From Caryophanales bacterium UBA6414 (lineage in GTDB: Bacteria > Bacillota_I > Bacilli_A > RF39 > UBA660), in NCBI GenBank assembly GCA_002438545.1, contig DJPK01000037.1, positions 1 to 13,231 of the forward strand: a stretch of DNA of 13,231 nucleotides, given 5' to 3'. Positions 5,887 through 13,231 of the stretch are shown here, piece by piece. Under the pieces are notes generated by a model. That model did no database searches, had not been told where the DNA came from, and saw only the letters and a program-made list of their open reading frames with translations. Positions within the stretch are counted from its first letter, which is position 1, and every line of letters starts with the position of its first letter. Made by a program: the position numbers and the translations under genes.

Positions 5887-7065
5887 CTATTTGACTACTA
5901 CAGTCTCATCATATTTTGTAATATAACCTGCATACTTATCATGAATACTTTGATAATCTTTTAATAAATCATCATTTAACTTACTAAAAGGTATAACTCT
6001 AAAGTCAGTATAATCATCATAATAAGTATACAATAATTCATTATAATCATTATTTATCTTAATGTCTACCTTATCTCCTTCAATTACCTTAGTAATTTTA
6101 ACTGAAGACATCAATCCAATTCTATTAGATATATCTTTAACACTATGGGCTGATAAGAAATTACCAAGTGAATATATAACTAAAGTATCTCCAATATGTT
6201 CGATTGGTCCTACTACATGAGAGTGTGTCCCAATAACAATATCTACTCCTAAAGAAGCTAAATACTCTGCAACATCTTCTTGGTAAGTAGTCTTGTCGAA
6301 ATTATATTCTTCTCCAAAATGCATAGCCACCATTAAAACATCTACTTTATCTCTTAATTTTTCAATATCACTTTTAACTACTTCTTTATAGTTCTCATAA
6401 GCATTTTTAGAACTTGTTGGCCAAATATTTACATAATATTCTTTCCCATTAGGTATACTAATACCATTTGTTCCATAAGTATAATTTAATAAAGCATATT
6501 TAATATTATTCTTTTCTTTGATAACTACTGCATCTCTATCTTCTTCGCTACAATAACTACCAACCGCTAATACATCACTATGTTCTTTCCAATACTTACA
6601 AGAGTTTTCTACTGCTTTACTACCTCTATCGAGCGTATGGTTAGTAGCAAGACTCACCATATTGAAGCCGGCATCAATCATGGCATCTCCTACTTCATAA
6701 GGCGAATTAAAAGCCGGATAAGAAGATACCCCTATATCAGAACCTCCTAAAATTGTTTCTTGATTATAATAAGCTAAATCATAATCTTTGGCAATATTCT
6801 TTATTTCGGTTATCATTGGTTTGAAATCATAATCATTTGCTCCTCTAGCATTCTCTTCTGCTTCTTCATATATATAATCATGAATAAGCATATCTCCAAC
6901 CATTAGTAATGATAGTTTATATTCTTTATTTTTAGTATTATTACTTCTTTCTTTAACATTAATATCATCATGAACACTATTACTATTTAATGAACCACCA
7001 TGATTAATAAAAACTATTCCTACTACTAATAAAATGATTATAAATACATAACTTAACTTCTTCAT
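5887..7065 (-). CDS. Membrane-anchored CapA/YwtB-like metallophosphatase, copy 2
   Basis: This 392-residue protein belongs to the PGA_cap (CapA) family, calcineurin-like metallophosphoesterases found in poly-gamma-glutamate capsule loci and many uncharacterised surface contexts. An N-terminal hydrophobic segment (about 5-21) makes it an uncleaved anchor or lipid-free signal, with the domain outside the cell. Metal-site motifs are present: GD-x3-H (57-62), NQE (101-103), ATNHTLD (140-146), HFGEEY, GTHSHV and YSLGNF. Compared with copy 1, HWGVEY becomes HFGEEY and HPHV becomes HSHV; the metal-binding histidines remain. It lies 5 bases after copy 1 and 9 before smpB. No capB, capC or other capsule genes are nearby, so a capsule role should not be assumed. 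Confidence 0.88.
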   Translation of the reverse strand: MKKLSYVFIIILLVVGIVFINHGGSLNSNSVHDDINVKERSNNTKNKEYKLSLLMVGDMLIHDYIYEEAEENARGANDYDFKPMITEIKNIAKDYDLAYYNQETILGGSDIGVSSYPAFNSPYEVGDAMIDAGFNMVSLATNHTLDRGSKAVENSCKYWKEHSDVLAVGSYCSEEDRDAVVIKEKNNIKYALLNYTYGTNGISIPNGKEYYVNIWPTSSKNAYENYKEVVKSDIEKLRDKVDVLMVAMHFGEEYNFDKTTYQEDVAEYLASLGVDIVIGTHSHVVGPIEHIGDTLVIYSLGNFLSAHSVKDISNRIGLMSSVKITKVIEGDKVDIKINNDYNELLYTYYDDYTDFRVIPFSKLNDDLLKDYQSIHDKYAGYITKYDETVVVK

Positions 7066-7070
7066 CTTAT

Positions 7071-8309
7071 CTACCCCATTGGTACTACTTCAATATTACT
7101 ATCCATACTTTGAACGACATCTTTATATTTGTTGTACACTCTTTCGCTATCAGGTAAATACTCTCTAATATCTGGATTACTAAAAGGTATTACTTTAAAA
7201 TTACTAAATCTATTATTATAATATGTATAAATTAAATCATTCTTAACATTATCTATAGTAATACTAACATCATCTCCAACTACTTTCTTATTAATAGTTA
7301 GACTACTCATAAGTCCTACTACACATTTATAATCAGGACAACTATAATCTCCTTCTGCTACATTAATATCACTATATTGTGCTGATAAGAAATTGCCAAG
7401 TGAATAGAACACTACTGTATCATTAATATATTCAACAGGTTCTATAACATGAGGATGTGTACCAATAATAATATCTACTCCTAATGATTCTAAATACTTA
7501 GCAGCATCTTTTTGATAATTAGTTGGTGTATGAGTATATTCAACACCCCAATGCATTGCTACTATTAAGACATCTACTTTATCTCGAACTTTTTCAATAT
7601 CACTTTTAACTATTTCTTTATAGTTTTCATATTCCTCATCAGAACTAGTTGGCCATACATTAACATAATAGTCTTCATACGTAGGAAGTCCGTTTGTTCC
7701 ATAAGTATAATTTAATAATGTATATTTAATATTATTTTTTTCTTTAATAACTACTTCATTTCTATCTTCTTCACTGCAATAACTACCAACAGCTAAAACA
7801 TCACTATGTTCTTTCCAATACTTGCAAGAGTTTTCCACGCCATTTCTTCCGACATCCATTGTATGATTAGTAGCAAGGCTTACCATATTGAATCCCGCAT
7901 CAATCATCGCGTCTCCTACTTCATATGGTGAATTAAATCTTGGATAATGACTAGCACCCCCTCCAAGTATCGTTTCTTGATTATAATACGCTAAATCATA
8001 ATTACTAACATAATCTTTTATATAACTAACTATTGGTTTAAAATCGTAACCATTATAATTAGCTAACTTATGAGCATAATTATATACCGCTCCATGAATC
8101 AAATTATCTCCTACCATAACTAATGATAGTGAATAATCTTCTTCTTTAGGCTTGTCTTCATGTTTATCATCAATAATATTATTATGTATAACTTGATGTT
8201 CTGATAAATATTTAACATAAAATCCTACTCCTACTATAACTATAACAAGTAAAAATATAACAATAAATGTTTTATTACCATTTGGATTACTTTTTCTTTT
8301 TACCGCCAT
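7071..8309 (-). CDS. Membrane-anchored CapA/YwtB-like metallophosphatase, copy 1
   Basis: This is a 412-residue paralog of the next gene, with the same layout: a short basic start, one transmembrane helix (about 14-32), a charged linker rich in Lys, Glu and Asp, and an extracellular PGA_cap domain. Motifs are GD-x3-H (67-72), NQE, ATNHTMD, HWGVEY, GTHPHV and YSLGNF, all as in typical CapA proteins. An insert containing two cysteines (CPDYKC, near 330) is absent from copy 2. The central block from NSPYEVGDAMIDAG to NYTYGTNG is nearly identical in both copies, while the ends differ. Its start overlaps the rnr stop by 23 bases, with AAGGA 8 bases upstream. Substrate is unknown. Confidence 0.88.
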   Translation of the reverse strand: MAVKRKSNPNGNKTFIVIFLLVIVIVGVGFYVKYLSEHQVIHNNIIDDKHEDKPKEEDYSLSLVMVGDNLIHGAVYNYAHKLANYNGYDFKPIVSYIKDYVSNYDLAYYNQETILGGGASHYPRFNSPYEVGDAMIDAGFNMVSLATNHTMDVGRNGVENSCKYWKEHSDVLAVGSYCSEEDRNEVVIKEKNNIKYTLLNYTYGTNGLPTYEDYYVNVWPTSSDEEYENYKEIVKSDIEKVRDKVDVLIVAMHWGVEYTHTPTNYQKDAAKYLESLGVDIIIGTHPHVIEPVEYINDTVVFYSLGNFLSAQYSDINVAEGDYSCPDYKCVVGLMSSLTINKKVVGDDVSITIDNVKNDLIYTYYNNRFSNFKVIPFSNPDIREYLPDSERVYNKYKDVVQSMDSNIEVVPMG

Positions 8310-10395
8310 AACCTACATCCTTTACTATCTTAAAATCAACCATACTAGTCTCACGAGAAGCATTAATAACTTCGACACTAACTACGTCACCAAACATATA
8401 TCTATTCTTACTATTCTTGCCAACCATAATACCAAGTTCTTTATCATAGACATAATAGTCACCTTTTATATCTTCCACTTTAACTAAACCTTCAACAGTA
8501 TTTTCTAGTTGAACAAATATTCCAAATTCACAAACTCCACTAACAACACCTTTAAATACTTCGCCAATATGTCCTTCCATATATTGTGCTTTCTTCATTT
8601 TTTCTACATCACGTTCACAGTTTATTGAATCTTGTTCTTTAATTGAAGAATGATCAGCAATAACTGGTAATAACTTCTCCCACTTAGATATTGTTTTAGT
8701 AGAATATTTTTTTAAATAATCTTTAACTAATCTATGTAATGTTAAATCCGGATATCTTCTAATTGGAGATGTAAAATGTGAATATCTCTTACTGCCTAAA
8801 CCAAAGTGTCCAATATTAACATTAGAGTATTTGGCCTTAGCCATCGTTTGAATAGCTAAACTACTTAAAATACTACCTTCTTCTTTATCTTTAAACATCT
8901 CTAACATCTTTTGATAACTATAATTTTTTATCTTATTAATATCCATATTAAAACTATATCCTTTTAAAGACAAGAATCTAATAAATGTCTTTAACTTTTC
9001 AGGATTTGGTTTATCATGAACACGATATATACCTGGCAAATCCATATCTTCAACAAAGCCGGCTACTGTCTCATTAGCCACTATCATGAAGTTTTCAATT
9101 AATTTCTCTCCGGTACGTTGGCTACGTAAGACAATATCTATTGGTTCACATTTTTCATTAACTAATATTTTAGCTTCTGGGCTGTCAAACTCTAAGTATC
9201 CTCGCCTAACCATCTTACTTCTAAGAATGTCTGATAACTCTTTCATTAATTTTAAGTTATCAGCAAAATCTTCATATCCTTCTGGAATAGTATTTTCTTC
9301 TAATATCTTATTAACATTACTATATGTCATTTGCTTTTTAGAACATATAACACTTTCAAAAATACGATAATCTACTACTTCACCTTTATTATTAATTTTC
9401 ATAACACAAGATAAAGCTAATCTATTAACATTAGGATTTAATGAACATATACCATTAGATAATTGATGAGGAAGCATTGGAATAACTCTATCAACTAAGT
9501 AAACACTAGTACCTCTCTTAAAGGCATCTTTATCTATTTCTCCGTCTTGTTTAACATAATAACTAACATCTGCTATATGAACACCTAATTCATATAAACC
9601 ATTATCTATTTTTTTAAGTGATACTGCATCATCGATATCTTTAGTATCATCACCATCAATAGTAAATATAAGTTCACGTCTTAAATCAATACGACCACTT
9701 AAGTCTCTAACTAATACTTCGCTAGGTAGACTATTTACTTCCTTCATTTCTTCATCAGAATACTTAGGATCAAAACCATATTGATAAGCATATGACAAAA
9801 TGTCTACCCCAATATCATTCTTATGACCAATAATAGCTATAACCTCTCCTAAATAAGTATTATCTTTAAAGGGCATTACTACAACTTTATGTCCTGGTAC
9901 AGCATTCATTGTATGACCATTAGGAATCTCTATTATCTTACCGTTTCTTTGATCAGACTTAACAAAGTTCTTCCCATTCTCTGTATAAAACTCTCCAATA
10001 ATATTTGACTCATCACGTTTTAATACTTTAATTACTTTACCTTCATTACTTCTCTTATCGATAACTTCTATTAAAACAATATCACTATCTCTAGCATCTA
10101 ATAAATTTTTAGCATTAATATATACATCTTCATGTCCATCACCAATAACAGCAAAGCCATATCCTTTAGCATTTACTATAATCTTACCTTTTAAATAATG
10201 TGTATTAGTAATAAGCGTATATCTCTTTTTCTTTTCACTATAATATATTTCTCCATCACTACACATTTCATCTAAAACATCATTAAGTTCTCTTAACTCT
10301 TCAGGAGTCTTAAACCCTAATAAATCATTTATTTCAATAATAGTTAAAGATAAATTCTTTTTACTATTTAAACATTCTAATATTTTATCTTTCAT
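8287..10395 (-). CDS. rnr: Ribonuclease R
   Basis: RNase R is a processive 3'-5' exoribonuclease of the RNB/RNase II family. It degrades structured RNA and, with tmRNA-SmpB, defective mRNAs on stalled ribosomes. The order is complete: an N-terminal winged helix (about 1-65), cold-shock OB domains (about 66-225), and the RNB domain with catalytic aspartates in DGDDTKDIDDAV (247-258). RGYLEFDSPE, HFGLGSKRYSHFTSPIRRYPDL and a C-terminal S1 domain (about 617-690) follow, then a lysine tail. I place the start at ATG 10395 (702 residues), because GGAGG lies 6 bases before it. The ATG at 10401 directly abuts GGAGG and is too close. It shares a transcript with the upstream surface-protein gene and the downstream capA pair and smpB. 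Confidence 0.96.
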   Translation of the reverse strand: MKDKILECLNSKKNLSLTIIEINDLLGFKTPEELRELNDVLDEMCSDGEIYYSEKKKRYTLITNTHYLKGKIIVNAKGYGFAVIGDGHEDVYINAKNLLDARDSDIVLIEVIDKRSNEGKVIKVLKRDESNIIGEFYTENGKNFVKSDQRNGKIIEIPNGHTMNAVPGHKVVVMPFKDNTYLGEVIAIIGHKNDIGVDILSYAYQYGFDPKYSDEEMKEVNSLPSEVLVRDLSGRIDLRRELIFTIDGDDTKDIDDAVSLKKIDNGLYELGVHIADVSYYVKQDGEIDKDAFKRGTSVYLVDRVIPMLPHQLSNGICSLNPNVNRLALSCVMKINNKGEVVDYRIFESVICSKKQMTYSNVNKILEENTIPEGYEDFADNLKLMKELSDILRSKMVRRGYLEFDSPEAKILVNEKCEPIDIVLRSQRTGEKLIENFMIVANETVAGFVEDMDLPGIYRVHDKPNPEKLKTFIRFLSLKGYSFNMDINKIKNYSYQKMLEMFKDKEEGSILSSLAIQTMAKAKYSNVNIGHFGLGSKRYSHFTSPIRRYPDLTLHRLVKDYLKKYSTKTISKWEKLLPVIADHSSIKEQDSINCERDVEKMKKAQYMEGHIGEVFKGVVSGVCEFGIFVQLENTVEGLVKVEDIKGDYYVYDKELGIMVGKNSKNRYMFGDVVSVEVINASRETSMVDFKIVKDVGYGGKKKK

Positions 10396-10428
10396 ATCCA
10401 TCCTCCATTATTAATAACATGAAAAATA

Positions 10429-10914
10429 TTACTCTATTGTAGTAATTAAATTCTTTGTGCTAGGCAAAGATAAATTATTGTCTTCTGTACCAGATGCTCC
10501 AACATTCAACACTACTTCACCAGTACCATTATTATATATATAAACCATCCTATTAATAGTTTCCTTAGCACTAATTGTTCCACTAGTAGCAGCATTTTGG
10601 GTTGCTCTAACATTAGTAAGACTGCCATCAATTAACTCATACCAACAAGCATAATTTAATGTCTTAGATGTTGAATTAGTAATATTTAGTTCTATACTAA
10701 CACTTTCCCCTGGAAGAACACCAACAACATGTCCTTCATCCAAAGTAACAACTTTGCTAATTTCATTTATTGTATTAATCTTAACAACATCATTAACTGA
10801 ATAATTATAACTATAATAAGAATAAGTAGTATATATGCCTACACCTATTAAACCAACTATTAAAGTAACAACTAGTATTAAATATTTTAAAGGAATCTTC
10901 TTAATCTTCTTCAT
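10429..10914 (-). CDS. Membrane-anchored extracellular protein of unknown function
   Basis: I do not recognise this 161-residue protein. It has a basic start (MKKIKKIPLKY), one hydrophobic helix (about 11-28) and an aromatic stretch TYSYYSYNYS. The outer domain is Thr, Asn and Ser rich and predicted beta-strand rich. Segments such as VLPGESVSIELNITNSTSKT and the late GTGEVVLNVGASG resemble the beta-sandwich of CalY/TasA-like or DUF surface proteins, but that is only a resemblance. It has a single Cys, in ACWYEL. It starts a transcription unit at the promoter 10942-10970, with GGAG 8 bases before the ATG. rnr follows 33 bases later without a visible terminator, so the two are likely co-transcribed. 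Confidence 0.75.
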   Translation of the reverse strand: MKKIKKIPLKYLILVVTLIVGLIGVGIYTTYSYYSYNYSVNDVVKINTINEISKVVTLDEGHVVGVLPGESVSIELNITNSTSKTLNYACWYELIDGSLTNVRATQNAATSGTISAKETINRMVYIYNNGTGEVVLNVGASGTEDNNLSLPSTKNLITTIE

Positions 10915-10941
10915 ACCAAATGCTCCTATCTAACTACTATA

Positions 10942-10970
10942 ATAATAGCATAAATCAAACTAATTGGCAA
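10942..10970 (-). promoter_or_regulatory. Extended -10 promoter for the surface protein-rnr-capA-smpB unit
   Basis: On the minus strand TTGCCA (10965-10970) is followed after 17 bases by TATTAT (10942-10947), with a TG one base before the -10 hexamer. The predicted start is near 10935, giving a leader of about 20 bases that includes TAGGAG. It lies just after the fic terminator, so it probably drives the five genes down to smpB. Confidence 0.65.
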
Positions 10971-10972
10971 TC

Positions 10973-11002
10973 AAAAAGAATCAATTTATTTAAATTGACT
11001 CT
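10973..11002 (-). terminator. Rho-independent terminator of the Fic gene
   Basis: On the minus strand AGAGTCAATTT and AAATTGATTCT form an 11-bp stem with one G-U pair around the loop AAAT, followed by TTTT. It sits 12 bases past the fic stop codon. Confidence 0.75.
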
Positions 11003-11014
11003 CCAAGATAACAA

Positions 11015-12070
11015 TTAAAACTTACTAAGTAAATTAATTAACCTAATATTTTTATAAATACTTTCTCTTCCAACTTTTTCACACTCAAGTAAACCAGCCT
11101 CAACTAACTGATTTAAATATGTAGAAGCAGTCTGTCTTGTAACTTCACATCTATCTTCAATATAATTAATTCTAGTATATACTTCAAAAAATAATGCATC
11201 TAATAATTTATCAGAATATATCTTAGGTAACTTCATCATAAATTCATTTTTATATGATTCCATTTCTTCTTGTATCCTTTTTATTAATTCAATAGTATTT
11301 TTAGAAGTTTCTTCAATACCCTTTAATATATATATAATCCAATCTTCATAATTATTATTTTCTCTAAACTCAGTAAACAATCTATAATAATCACTTTTAT
11401 TCTTATTAATATAATTACTTAAATATAAGATTGGGCTATCTAACAAATTATTTAATACTAAATATAATACATTTAATATTCTTCCTGTTCTTCCGTTACC
11501 ATCATAGAAAGGATGAATACTTTCAAACTGATAATGTATTAATGCCATTTTAATCAAAGGATCAACATCATCATCAAAATTATTTATATAATCTTCTAAG
11601 TTCTTTAATAAATCTCTTATCTCACCTTCAGTTTGTAGTGGTGTATAAATAATTTCTCCTGTAACACTATTTACTAAATTAGTGCCTAAAGTTTTTCTAA
11701 TGCCAACCTTATTAGGCTCAATCATAGATTGTATTTTAACTAACATATTTGTTGATATAAAACCTTTATCTTTAACCATCTCATACCCATACCAAATAGC
11801 ACCTCGATAATTAACAACTTCTTTAGCAGCATCTTCCTTAAAACCGCTCTCAGTTAATACTTTATAAATACTATCATGTGTTGTAACAATATTCTCAATT
11901 GCACTACTATCCTTAGCTTCATTAATAGTTATTGCATTTATCAATATATGTTGATTAAGAATGGAATTAGCAAAACCTTTTAATTCAGCAAGTGATCTAG
12001 ATGCATCATTTAATGCTTCAAGTATCTTAGATGTTTTTAAATCATATTCATTAAATGGTAATAATCTCAC
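11015..12070 (-). CDS. Class II Fic-domain protein (probable AMP transferase) with C-terminal winged helix
   Basis: Fic enzymes usually transfer AMP from ATP to Ser, Thr or Tyr of a target protein. The canonical motif HPFYDGNGRTGR is intact at residues 186-197 (numbered from the GTG start), including the catalytic His. An N-terminal inhibition motif S-x3-E-N (SSAIEN, 55-60) marks class II, in which the same protein carries its autoinhibitory glutamate. The Fic_N-like region precedes it, and a DNA-binding-like winged helix (about 280-350, with RQTASTYLNQLVEAGLL) ends the 351-residue protein. I chose GTG at 12070, 9 bases after GAGGAG. The ATG at 12079 directly abuts that site, and a longer frame from 12166 would begin inside ybeY and before the predicted transcription start. 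It has its own promoter and terminator and no partner antitoxin. The target is unknown. Confidence 0.87.
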   Translation of the reverse strand: MRLLPFNEYDLKTSKILEALNDASRSLAELKGFANSILNQHILINAITINEAKDSSAIENIVTTHDSIYKVLTESGFKEDAAKEVVNYRGAIWYGYEMVKDKGFISTNMLVKIQSMIEPNKVGIRKTLGTNLVNSVTGEIIYTPLQTEGEIRDLLKNLEDYINNFDDDVDPLIKMALIHYQFESIHPFYDGNGRTGRILNVLYLVLNNLLDSPILYLSNYINKNKSDYYRLFTEFRENNNYEDWIIYILKGIEETSKNTIELIKRIQEEMESYKNEFMMKLPKIYSDKLLDALFFEVYTRINYIEDRCEVTRQTASTYLNQLVEAGLLECEKVGRESIYKNIRLINLLSKF

Positions 12071-12094
12071 AATTATCATCTCCTCATGTATAAT

Positions 12095-12124
12095 ATTACA
12101 CCATTTTTTTAACATATAGTTCAA
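12095..12124 (-). promoter_or_regulatory. Promoter of the Fic gene
   Basis: On the minus strand TTGAAC (12119-12124) is followed after 18 bases by TGTAAT (12095-12100). The predicted start near 12088 is only 9-18 bases before the candidate start codons and includes GAGGAG. It lies just after the ybeY stop codon and favours separate control of the Fic gene. Confidence 0.5.
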
Positions 12125-12134
12125 AAATACGTTT

Positions 12135-12581
12135 TTACTTAGACTCCCTTGTAATACCATAACCATCTAATAACTCATTTTGTTTACCAAACATAACTTT
12201 TTCATCTTCTTCTTCCATATGATCATATCCAAGAAGATGTAAAATACCATGTGTTGCTAAGAAAAATACTTCTCTCTTAACTGAATGATTATATAACTCT
12301 GCTTGTTCTATAGCCTTCTCATAAGATATATAAATATCCCCCAAAAGTCTAAAATCTTCATAAACAACATCCATATTATCTTCAAGAGCAAAACTAATAA
12401 CATCAGTCTCTCTATCTACATTACGATACTCACGATTTATTTTTCTTATTTCTTCATTATCAATAAATATTATATTAAATACAGCATTCTCTATATCTAA
12501 TTCCTTAACTACATATTTAATATAATCTTCTAACTCACTAGTATTAATATCATCATTAGTATTATTAAATATCTCAAACAT
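12135..12581 (-). CDS. ybeY: Endoribonuclease YbeY (rRNA maturation)
   Basis: YbeY (UPF0054) is a zinc-dependent single-strand endoribonuclease involved in 16S rRNA 3'-end maturation and late 30S quality control. The zinc motif H-x3-H-x5-H is intact as HGILHLLGYDH (His111, His115, His121). The family strand RETDVISFAL (57-66) and LLGDIYIS (79-86) are present. At 148 residues it is a normal length. The ATG at 12581 follows GGAG by 6 bases, and the gap to the upstream VanZ-like gene is 9 bases, so these two are co-transcribed. In many Bacillota ybeY lies near era, dgkA or phoH; none of these is inside the window. Confidence 0.95.
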   Translation of the reverse strand: MFEIFNNTNDDINTSELEDYIKYVVKELDIENAVFNIIFIDNEEIRKINREYRNVDRETDVISFALEDNMDVVYEDFRLLGDIYISYEKAIEQAELYNHSVKREVFFLATHGILHLLGYDHMEEEDEKVMFGKQNELLDGYGITRESK

Positions 12582-12590
12582 ATATATCTC

Positions 12591-13208
12591 CTATCTAAAC
12601 CATCCAATAACATCAATATTGAATGAATATATAAGTATTATACACAATATTAAGATAAAAATAAAGTTAATAAACGAATCTCTCTTCATAAATTTAGGAA
12701 GCCTACTCTCTATTGCCGACAAAGCAACATAAATTAAGAACCCACAAAAACCACCAATAACATTTAATATAACATCATCTATATCAAACACTCTACCAAT
12801 TTTTAATTGTACTAACTCAATAGTTAAACTAACTATTAAAGTCAGTACAAGAGGATAACCAACCTTATTAGCTTTTAAATAATAAGATACAAAGAACCCA
12901 AAAGGTAAAAACATAAGGATATTACCAACTACATTCTTAACAAACTTAGGACTACCAAAACTATACCTAAACATTTCCTTAAAAGGCACTAAATTAATCC
13001 CACCATAATTAACATCCTGATAAGTAACCACATAATATAAACATAATATATATATCATAAATATTAATGCTAACAACTCTCTATGAAACACAAACTTCTT
13101 ATTATACTTTATTAAATACGCTATCCTAAAAGAAGACACTATAACAGTAATAAGTACTATCATAGGCCATATATTCATAACATTATCTAAAAGTAATACT
13201 TTAAACAT
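12591..13208 (-). CDS. VanZ-like family membrane protein
   Basis: This 205-residue polytopic protein has about five or six hydrophobic helices (roughly 13-32, 42-62, 90-108, 115-134, 145-164, 178-195). VanZ-family marks are visible: NLVPF (72-76), the N-x2-GN-x4-F-x-PFG block (91-103), Glu130 in the helix TIELVQL, Arg138, and FDIDDVILNVIGG (140-152). The namesake VanZ confers low-level teicoplanin resistance, but most members are uncharacterised housekeeping-type envelope proteins, and resistance should not be inferred. GGTGGTGG stands about 6 bases before the ATG at 13208. A later ATG at codon 11 is possible but would shorten the lead to the first helix. It forms a pair with ybeY; its promoter lies outside the window. 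Confidence 0.88.
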   Translation of the reverse strand: MFKVLLLDNVMNIWPMIVLITVIVSSFRIAYLIKYNKKFVFHRELLALIFMIYILCLYYVVTYQDVNYGGINLVPFKEMFRYSFGSPKFVKNVVGNILMFLPFGFFVSYYLKANKVGYPLVLTLIVSLTIELVQLKIGRVFDIDDVILNVIGGFCGFLIYVALSAIESRLPKFMKRDSFINFIFILILCIILIYSFNIDVIGWFR

Positions 13209-13231
13209 AATTTACCACCACCATCTCTAGA

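Noticed and set aside
9086..9370. Plus-strand open frame opposite rnr
   Set aside because: It is entirely antisense to the conserved RNB domain and has no family signature.
10396..10401. rnr start at the first ATG (10401)
   Set aside because: The GGAGG ribosome site directly abuts this ATG; the ATG at 10395 has a normal 6-base spacing.
12071..12166. Longer N-terminus for the Fic protein starting at 12166
   Set aside because: Those codons overlap the 3' end of ybeY, lie upstream of the predicted transcription start, have no ribosome site and add residues unlike Fic proteins.
12303..12500. Plus-strand open frame opposite ybeY
   Set aside because: It is antisense to ybeY and rich in Ile, Tyr and Ser from AT-rich DNA, with no supporting signals.
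12591..13208. Glycopeptide resistance gene vanZ
   Set aside because: Only the broad family is supported; no van genes are nearby and most family members have no resistance role.

Overview
The window is a strongly AT-rich bacterial chromosome segment. Every gene I can support lies on the minus strand. Strong AAGGAGG-type ribosome binding sites, sigma-A-like TTGnnn/TATAAT promoters, TGG-encoded tryptophan, and Bacillus-like pairings (murG-murB-divIB, rnr-smpB, rpsU-yqeY) point to a low-GC Bacillota, probably an uncultured Bacilli/Erysipelotrichia/RF39-like lineage. That placement is inferred from gene order and composition only. The cell makes peptidoglycan and uses the standard genetic code, so it is not a wall-less mycoplasma.

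Reading in the direction of transcription (high to low coordinates), the window opens with a VanZ-like membrane protein and the rRNA-processing endonuclease gene ybeY. Next comes a self-contained class II Fic gene with its own promoter and terminator. A second transcription unit starts at a good promoter near 10945. It runs through a membrane-anchored surface protein, RNase R, two tandem CapA-like metallophosphatases and smpB. RNase R and SmpB are partners in trans-translation and RNA quality control, and the CapA pair is wedged between them.

Between smpB and rpsU is a 357-base gap. It has its own promoter, a perfect 9-base complement to the 16S rRNA tail, and several hairpins. This is where ssrA (tmRNA) sits in B. 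subtilis, but no tmRNA hallmarks are visible, so I call it an unassigned structured RNA. rpsU and yqeY follow from their own promoter and end at a hairpin terminator.

The most unusual locus is a monocistronic gene at 2895-4271. It joins the first ~180 residues of a MacB/BceA-type ABC ATPase, in frame, to the cytoplasmic half of a sensor histidine kinase. The ATPase lacks its H-loop region. The kinase lacks any membrane sensor, but all its catalytic boxes are intact. The promoter carries an 11-bp-period direct repeat typical of OmpR-family response regulators, and a terminator closes the unit. No permease or response regulator is in the window.

The window ends with a division and wall cluster, murG-murB-ftsQ(divIB). 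After it come a strong promoter, two palindromes (one close to the Gram-positive LexA/SOS box) and a ribosome binding site for a gene that begins just outside base 1.
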